Shown here: positions 56,453-64,000 of the stretch, in pieces
Position numbering within the stretch: the first letter of the stretch is position 1
Layout: every line of letters begins with the position of its first letter
The notes under the pieces: generated by a model
The model's database searches: none
The model's input: only the letters and a program-made list of their open reading frames with translations
Told to the model about the DNA's origin: nothing
Source of the DNA: Astragalus membranaceus
Lineage: Eukaryota; Streptophyta; Magnoliopsida; Fabales; Fabaceae
Direction of reading: 5' to 3'
Length of the DNA: 64,000 nucleotides
Assembly: GCA_039519185.1 (NCBI GenBank)
Contig: CM076849.1
Span: 66,508,834-66,572,833, forward strand
Translations under genes and position numbers: made by a program

Positions 56453-59426
56453 TGTTGCGCCCGAAAAAGTCCCCGAGGGAGAACCTTCCTCGTTCACAAC
56501 TTTTCCTAAGACAATGAAGCCGCCACCAATATTTATTAAGGAAAATATTAGGAAAACCTTTTTTGGAAAGCGATTGGTCTTGCGAAACTAGAGAATAGGG
56601 TTCGGGGGTCGGTTACGCGCAGGGAAGGTGTTAGCACCCCACCCGTCCTCTCTACTGAGAGGGAACCTTTAATTAAATGTGTGGTTTTAGTGTGTTGACT
56701 TGAAAATACTTAATTTTGCCTCTCTACTTCGTATTGAAAAAAATCTTAATGAAAATCCTTATTTATTATGAAAAAGGGGGGAAAATGGTTTTTTAGAAAA
56801 AAGTGCTTGACGGGACATGGCCCGCTCCTACGTATCTCCCGGTGCGATGGAGAACTCAAAGCTACGTAGTTCTTCTTTGTCTTTTTGAAAAGTTTTTGTT
56901 TTTTTATCTTTTTTAGTGAGTTTTCGAAATAGGACGAGCATTTAGTGAATGATTAAACTAACCAAGGTTAGGGGTAATCACCGCTAAGTACTCTTGAAAA
57001 TGAGAGTCACTACCGCCAGTCAGACGAACAAAGGTTCTGATTGACTATTAGTAGCGACTCGTTTTTATTTGTTCTTTTGAAAGGGGTTTTCGAAAGAGAT
57101 TGATTGGCGCGAATGATCAAGCTAACAAAGGTTATGAGTGATCATCGCTTGTTGTTCTTTTGGAAAAAGTCATCGCCACCAATGGCTAGACGAACAAAGG
57201 TTCTGATTAGCCACTAGCGACGATGGGTCGAAAATGTTTTCAGAAAGGAAAAGGTTTTCGTCCTGAAAATGATATTGGTTTGCAAAAGTGATTCTTTTTT
57301 GTTATGAGAATAAATCTTTTCTTTTTGTTATGCAAATGCTAAACTTTTTATGATTGCGCTTGACGAGAACGTGACTCGCTCCTACGTATCCCAAATGGGA
57401 ATCAAAGCGACGTAGTTCTAACGAGCCTTAAAAATGAAAATATTTTTGATGAGGTTTTAGAAAATGAAAGCTTTCATGATGATCAAACTAACAAAGGTTA
57501 TGATGGACCACCGCTAATAACTTGCTTTTGATTCTTTGATACCTAGACAAATGCTTTTTGAAATTGGACGCGTTCATGATAATCAAACCAACAAAGGTTG
57601 TGATGGATTATCACTAGTAGCTTGCTTTATGCTTACGAAAATTCTTTTGAAATTGAGGCTTTCATGGCAATCAAACCAATCAAAGGTTGTGATGGATTGC
57701 CACTAGTAACCGTTTTTGTGCCAGGTCGTTTAGAAATGAAAACAATGAATGCGAGAAAGAATTGGTGGATTCAAGCATAACACAATCAGTGGAATCAAAT
57801 CATTAAGCAACAATATTTGAATTCGCCAACAGAAATCAAGTCTAAACTACACATAGTAGATCACAACGCATAGATAGGCAAGGAGGGAACTTGAATTGGG
57901 CATCAAGCAAAAATACAAAAGTAGGCAAGATTGAACCTAAATGCACATCTAGTGGAAGATGCTAGGCGAGAACCATACTCAAATATTTCTACAAAACGCA
58001 AGGGGAATCTAAATGCACATCTAGTGGAAGATGCAATGTAAGGAATGGACCTATCTAAGTATTGATGATATTCTATATGAGAGTAGACGATGACGCTGTA
58101 AGCTCAAGCAAAAAAGTTGCCTCAATCATGATCATTGGCCAGCATAGGCAAGCAAATTATTTAGCGACCAAAGTATCAAAGAATGTTGAATCACTTTGGT
58201 CAATCCTCACACTTAAGATTAAGTGCACAAGTGCACAAGTGTGAATCACATTGCCAATCATCATATAAACTAAAAGGGTTGAATCATCTGAGACATCTTC
58301 ACCACTCAGAACATGATGCACTAGGCATAAGTGGGAATCATGTGGTTCATCATCAACAATGACACTATAACTAAGTTAAATCACATAGGGCAATTTTGGC
58401 ATGGATCACAATGATTAAATATTAACAAATATAAAGACAGAAATACCTCTGATGAAGGCAGATACTACCACTTGAAGAACGCAACTCCAACTAACTCTTG
58501 CAGAAGATCAGCTCAGACGGACCAACGGAACGAATAGAGCGAAAAAAATAAAGCGTAGAAGAGTTTTTCTAAAATGTGAGAGATTTCGAGAAAAATGGGT
58601 TTTTTCTCTGATCTCGTGAAAATCTGTGTCTGAGAAGCAGAGAGGAGTTGTGAAATTGTGGTGAAAATGTGTGTGTTTGAAATGAAAAAAGAGGTGCCTA
58701 TTTATAGGAAATTAGATTTGATCTATTTTAGGAAATAGGCTAATCGATTATGTTGAAAAACACTTGGGAGATGTAATCGATTATTGGCTCATTGAGTTTT
58801 GAGTAGATAATCGATTATATGGCATATATAATCGATTAGGTACTCACCATATTTAGTGAAAACTTTCCATTTATGCTCATAATCGATTATGGACCTTAGT
58901 GAAAACATGGGATAATCGATTATGCTCCTGAATTGTTTCAGAGTAGATAATCGATTATCCCCTTTGATTTTCAGAGTAGATAATCGATTATCCCCTTGAT
59001 TTTCAGGTAGATAATCGATTATCCCCTTGATTTTCAGAGTAGATAATCGATTATTTACTTGAAAGAAGGATATGAATAATCGATTATGTGCCTTCCTAAA
59101 AACATGGGTAACTTCCTTATTCATCAAGAATACATTATATGCATGATAAAATCAATTTTATACTTTCTAAAAAAATTATTTTCATGCATGAGGCTTATTG
59201 AAAAATATTTCCATGCAAAATTATTTTTATAGACCCTTTTGTGAGAAATGACCAAAATGCCCTTTTTGACCCTAAAAACCCTAATTTCCCAAAAAGTGCA
59301 TTCTAACCCTAAAAATGATTTTAAAAACTTTGGAATGGTTTCTAGGACCCAAAATGCAATGCATAATTTATTTTTGTGTGGAAAATTAGGGTTTGGACCT
59401 AAGCCGGACAAAATTGGGGTATGACA
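56453..59426 (-). repeat. LTR 5 of the array (2974 bp)
   Basis: Hairpins at about 56950-57703, TATA box 58699-58706, palindrome block about 58740-59087. Shares right-half variants with LTRs 3 and 4, and left-half variants (fourth hairpin GAAC/GTTC, ACTCTTG) with LTR 1. Confidence 0.9.
58699..58706 (-). promoter_or_regulatory. LTR 5 TATA box
   Basis: TATAAATA on the minus strand in the conserved context. Confidence 0.75.
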
Positions 59427-59439
59427 GCTGCCCCTCTTT
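59427..59439 (-). other. Polypurine tract, unit E
   Basis: AAAGAGGGGCAGC on the minus strand, abutting the start of LTR 5. Confidence 0.85.
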
Positions 59440-59596
59440 ATTTGGATTTTACCAAGAAATATGAATTGCGCGAGACATATTTCGAAGGTAAAATAGAAAT
59501 AAAGAATTCAGAAATTATACCAATTTTGTCCATTTGGAGAAATCCGAATTTTTTTTTTTGTGGAAAGATAGACACTTTCGTGTTGATGCGAAAACA

Positions 59597-60002
59597 GTAA
59601 ATGAACACTGACGTGTAGACAGAAAAGGTAAAATGGCACTTGGCGTGCAGACAGAAAAGTAAAATGGGCACTTGGCGTGCAGACAGAAAAGTAAAATGGG
59701 CACTGGGCGTGCAGACAGAAAAGTAAAATGGGCACTTGCGTGCGGACCGAAAGGTAAAATGGGCACTTGCCGTGCAGACAGAAAAGTAAATGGGCACTTG
59801 GCGTGCAAACTGAAAAGTAAATGGGCACTTGGCGTGCAAACAGAAGAGTAAAATGGGCACTTGGCGTGCAAACAGAAGAGTAAAATGGGCACTTGGCGTG
59901 CAAACAGAAAAGTAAAATGGGCACTTGGCATGCAGACAGAAAAGTAAAATGGGCACTTGGCGTGCAGACAGAAAAGTAAAATGGGCACTTGGCGTGCAGA
60001 AA
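59597..60002. repeat. 32-bp tandem repeat, unit E
   Basis: Same repeat; one G is missing near 59635, which changes which minus-strand frame stays open to the end. Confidence 0.9.
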
Positions 60003-63000
60003 GCGGTAAATTGCCCAGGCTGCCTAAAACCTATAATCCTTAAACGAACTCTTGACGAATCCGAGTTTGCACGTGGCTTTGAGGAGCACGCTCTTCCTGT
60101 TGGCCTTTTCGAGCGACCGGGGGGATCGTTATCAGCTCCGGAACTGATATACAGATCAATGCACGGCGTCCACTGTATCTTAGGCTCGATACAACTATTC
60201 CGTTGAACCTCACATGGGGCTGCGGTCCATCGCGTTGCTCGTACACGATGTGAGACCTGGGCAGAAGGGAGCGATGATCTCTGTGCTCCGATCCGCAATG
60301 CGCGTTTGAGCGCTCTCTCTTCTTTTCTCTCTTTCTTTTCTATTTCTCTCTTTTCTTTTTTTCTTTCTGAACTCCCAACTTGGGGGAACATTTTCTGGAA
60401 TCTGGGGACGAGGGCTAACACCGAAGTGCTCATCCTCTCTCTGTAGCTGAAAATGTACAAATGCAACGTAAATGCCATGATTGCTGTTTTCTTTTTATGA
60501 TGATGAATGATGAGTTTCTTATTTCCTTTGTCTATGTCGGATGAATGCATGATCTTCTACTGCTCCTATATGCTTGATGAATGCAATGCATGATTTTCTT
60601 TTTCTTTTGCTTATGTCTGATGAATGCATGATTTTATGCTTGGTGAATGTAATGCCTGACTTTATTTGTTCTTTTGCTTTTCTCCTCTTCTTTTCTTTTG
60701 CTCTTTTAAGAATCATGGGTATGCGAATGCAAAGCTTTGGTATTTGATGACATGGAATGCTCATGTATTTTAATGACATGCAAAGGAAAACTCTTTTTTT
60801 TTTTATTCATGAAATGGGGATATTGCTGTAAAATGATGAATGACATGAAATGATGAATGACATGGGATGTTCTAGCTTTCTTTTCTTCTATGAGATGCAA
60901 GTATGATGTGATGCAACTGTATTGCTTTGATGTTTGAATGCAAATGTATGCGGTGATTGATGCTTTGATGAATGAAATGCTCCTGTTCTAACTTCTGTTT
61001 GTTTCTTTTTGCTTCTTCTATGAAATGCAAACATTAATATGATGCAATGCTCTGATGTTTGATGCAATGATTCTTGTTATTTTTTCTTTTATGGAAATGC
61101 TAATGTTAATATGATGCATATGCACTGTTTTAATGTTTGATGATTGAATGACAAAGGAATGCTTTGTGAAATGATGAATGGCATGGAATGCTTTTGTCTT
61201 TTCTTTATTTTCTTTTTGCTTTCTTTGCTTTTTCTGTGAAATATCTGATGCAAAATGTAATGCTCTAGTGATGAATGACATGCAATGATTTTGTTCTTCT
61301 TTTTTTATGAAGTGCGAACATTAATATGATGCCAATGCAATGAAAAGATTTCTGCTTTTTCTGTGCAACTGACGTGGAACGTTTTTTTTTTTCTTTTTGC
61401 TATGTGATGAATGCACAAAATGTGAAGATGCAAATGTAATGCTTTGATGCACATGCTATAATGCCTAGATGCATGAGGTAAACATTTTTGTGATGATGAG
61501 ATGCGAGACTTTGAATGCAAGGACTTGAGATGATTATTGACCATTCTGTTGAAAAATTGAATTTGATTCAAACTCTGGTGTTCTCAAGGTTTTTATTTAC
61601 AAATAACCTCACTTGTTTTCTCTTTCTTTCCATGATGACTGAATTTTAGATATCACGTACACAACCTGTGCTCTCTCTTTTGAAGCATTGTCTAGTAAGC
61701 ATGCATAGGAGTGCAAATGTGAATGAATGAGTCAGTTAACTTGGAATTGGTTTAGGGCATGGACATTTATGGCAAGTGAAGGAATGACAGACATGGTTAT
61801 TGCCGAAGCTTATGAGGGACCGAGAGATACAAGATTGCCCCAATTCAGGTCTTTGACGAGTGAATAACTTGCCCCTGTCTAGTGGTGACAATAACTAGGG
61901 GTGTAGAAGATGATGAATTGGGAACGCTTCGGCTCTTGGGATGAAAGCTGGAATGAAAGGGGTTTTGCTTCAACCCACAGAATTTGATGTTGCCCCAGTC
62001 ATAACAAGGACAAAGCTGCCCCAATCATAATGACAAGGTCTTGTTTAGGATAGTGAGTTGGGAGATTGCTCCGGTGAGGTTTTTATGGGAATGAATGAGG
62101 TGAAGGAATGGGAATGCACTTGCCCCACTTTGGAATGACATTGACAACTGGAGTGACATGGGATGGGCATTGAACAGACTTTCCCAAGACTAGGGTGTGT
62201 GGGCGGTGAAGAGAATGCCCCGACTTTTGGGTCTGAGTGGTATTCTCAGTGCAAATCTTTGGTTCTCTACTGATGTCTTGACTTTTGGTGCGAAAGAATC
62301 CTTATCTGGTGATCACTGCATCTTGAATGTGTTTTGGAGTGCAAGTCCCTCTTTTTTTATTTTGTCAGCTTTCTTTTTTCTGACTGTTCGTTTTTGTTTC
62401 CTCAGTTCTCTTTTTTCTGAGGGTTTATTCTTTCTTGATCAACTTTCTTTTTTCTGATCGTTTGCTTTTCTTTTGAGCAAACACGTTGTACATAGATAAG
62501 CTTGTTCGTCCTAAGATTAGAATTTGAGTGAACAAAAGCAACCGGTCATTGATCGGAATGGACTTTTCGGGATTGTGGTGTTTTGTGGAGGAAGGAGGGT
62601 TAGGCTTAATGAAGTGTTTGAGGCTAATGGGAGGATGAGTTTTGTTCGGCGTTGATTGACGGTTAATGGTCTATGAGGAAGATGGTTATTGGGCTTGTTT
62701 GGGCTCTGTTAAAGCAAATTCGTGTCTCATGGTAGAATGACTAAGGGGTTTGATGTTGAGGCCAAAGGAAGTGTTTGAAGGTTTATGGAATCAGGTGTTG
62801 GAATGATGAAGTGTTTGAAGGTTTATTTAGACAAGGATCTCTTGTGTTTTGTGGTAACATGTACCAGCTCACCACTCACATTTCTTTTGTATTTTCTTTT
62901 GTTTTGGGATTTTCATTTTTGAATCCCCTTTTTTTTTGATTTTCTCTTTTTCCTTTTTTTTTATGATTCTTTTCCTTCTTCGACTCGGGTGAGCTGATAA

Positions 63001-64000
63001 AAAGTGATGCACTGTTTTTTTTTATTTGGGGTGATCCTTGTCTAGGGTGATTTTTGGATTTTGGTTTTTCTTGGCTCAAGGTGGGTAGGAAAGGGACTTT
63101 CTGGGATTTTGGGGTTTTTGAGGAGATGGCCAAACTTCATTTCAAATCCCGATTGCTTATTTCTATAAGACTTAACTTTAGAACAATAATTTATCTATCT
63201 TCATGTGTTTGCTCTTTTTTCCTTTTTTTGTGCCCTAATTTTTGCCTGGACCGCTCTTTGCGAGTTTTCAGTCCACCGGGCGCTCCTTTTTGCCTAGGCC
63301 GCCCTTTGCGGGTTTTCGACCTAGCGAGCTTGTTTTCTTGTTTATTATATTATTATTATTATTATTTTTTGAGAGACTTACACTGAAGGAATATGATATT
63401 AATCAAGGGGAATTAATGATCACATGCTTGCCCTAGCATGGAGGACTTGAACCAAAAGTCAAATATGCACTGATGGGGAGAATATGCACTTTATGGGTGG
63501 ACGGGGCGGGACTAGACTTGGACGGGAAACTGTGGTAAGGGAGGAAAACCAACGGACTCAAACAAGAGAATGTACTCATAGCATGCACGCTCATTAGAAG
63601 AATGCTTCACAGAGAGTTAACATCAGTTAAAAATTTGTTTTTTCTTTGATACATTATTTCAGTCTTTTGTCATGGAATGGATGGGATGCAGTGCTTTTGA
63701 AAAACTGAGTGCCTTGGAACACCTTGAGTTTGCAATCAAGTAAGGATAAACTTTTTCAAAAAGGATGATTGTTTCGCAAGAACGCCTCGCTTCTCATCAC
63801 AACTCTTATTTTATGCAATGAATGAATGAACAAATTATGATATGCAAGTATGATGCAAATGCGTGGAGAATGACCACTCGAAGAGCGTGGCTTATTCTAA
63901 ATAACTTTGTTATTTTTAATGCAAGACAAAACATGGAATGCCAATGCGAATGATGCAGGAATGATGCCCCTTTTTTTCAAAATGATTTTTGATTTTGATT

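Larger units (their letters stand above)
1961..64000 (-). mobile_element. Tandem array of a non-autonomous Ogre-like LTR retrotransposon
   Basis: Five LTRs alternate with five internal segments, all on the minus strand, with a period of about 9.335 kb (LTR starts 1961, 11296, 20630, 47107, 56453). At every complete junction seen the LTR end is followed directly by the PBS or PPT, with no target duplication or foreign DNA between units. That is the pattern of unequal LTR-LTR recombination, not of independent insertions. The ends (TGTCATACCCC...GGGCGCAACA), the tRNA-Arg-like PBS, the PPT and tandem repeats beside the PPT are Ogre/Tat features. No gag, protease, RT, RNase H or integrase is recognisable in the 6.36-kb internal, so it would depend on an autonomous relative. 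The five bases left of the array are actct; the far end is beyond the window. Confidence 0.85.
59427..64000 (-). mobile_element. Internal region E, cut by the window end
   Basis: The first 4.57 kb from the PPT side: PPT 59427-59439, 32-bp repeats 59597-60002, hairpin pair about 63247-63324, start of the ~100-bp repeats at 63920. Closest to internal D. PBS and further units would lie beyond the window. Confidence 0.85.

Noticed and set aside
1961..64000. Array as an assembly artefact
   Set aside because: Units differ by consistent single-base variants, and unit C alone has two insertions with clean target duplications. Not excluded without raw reads, but not favoured.

Overview
The window is repeat-rich plant nuclear DNA; I recognise no host gene, tRNA or rRNA. 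The main repeat has the ends of a legume Ogre-type (Ty3/gypsy, Tat lineage) retrotransposon: LTR start TGTCATACCCC, tRNA-Arg-like primer site, and purine tract AAAGAGGGGCAGC. A Fabeae-type legume is therefore likely (inference; no species marker is visible).

Layout. Bases 1-1960 are older nested transposon debris: the end of one CACTA DNA transposon (1-976), a decayed L1-type LINE endonuclease fragment (977-1335), and the start of a second CACTA-like element (1336-1960). From 1961 to the window end runs a tandem array on the minus strand, LTR-internal-LTR-internal and so on, with a period of about 9.335 kb. It has five LTRs of about 2.97 kb (starting at 1961, 11296, 20630, 47107, 56453) and five internal segments of about 6.36 kb, the last cut by the window edge. 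Each internal keeps a PBS and a PPT but no recognisable gag or pol, so the element is non-autonomous. The head-to-tail arrangement sharing single LTRs is what unequal LTR-LTR recombination produces.

The third unit carries two later insertions. The first (24598-40129, TSD gctaa) is an LTR retrotransposon holding only an intact gag with three CCHC knuckles (TR-GAG type). A second, degenerate Ty3/gypsy element with gag-PR-RT-RNaseH remnants (24629-33379, TSD gttat) sits inside its left LTR. The second insertion (40447-42036) is a 5'-truncated L1 LINE with a poly(A) tail and a 16-bp TSD, keeping the zinc-finger and RNase H end of ORF2.

The most unusual signal is a set of short hairpins in the array unit whose stems differ in sequence but stay complementary: seven AAAG-loop hairpins in each LTR plus one in each internal, a second family around CTACGTA...TACGTAG, and a third pair in the internal. 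The U3 also carries about eleven AATCGATT palindromes upstream of a clear TATA box. The nested Ty3 element has its own four-copy covarying hairpin array, and both CACTA ends carry subterminal hairpins.
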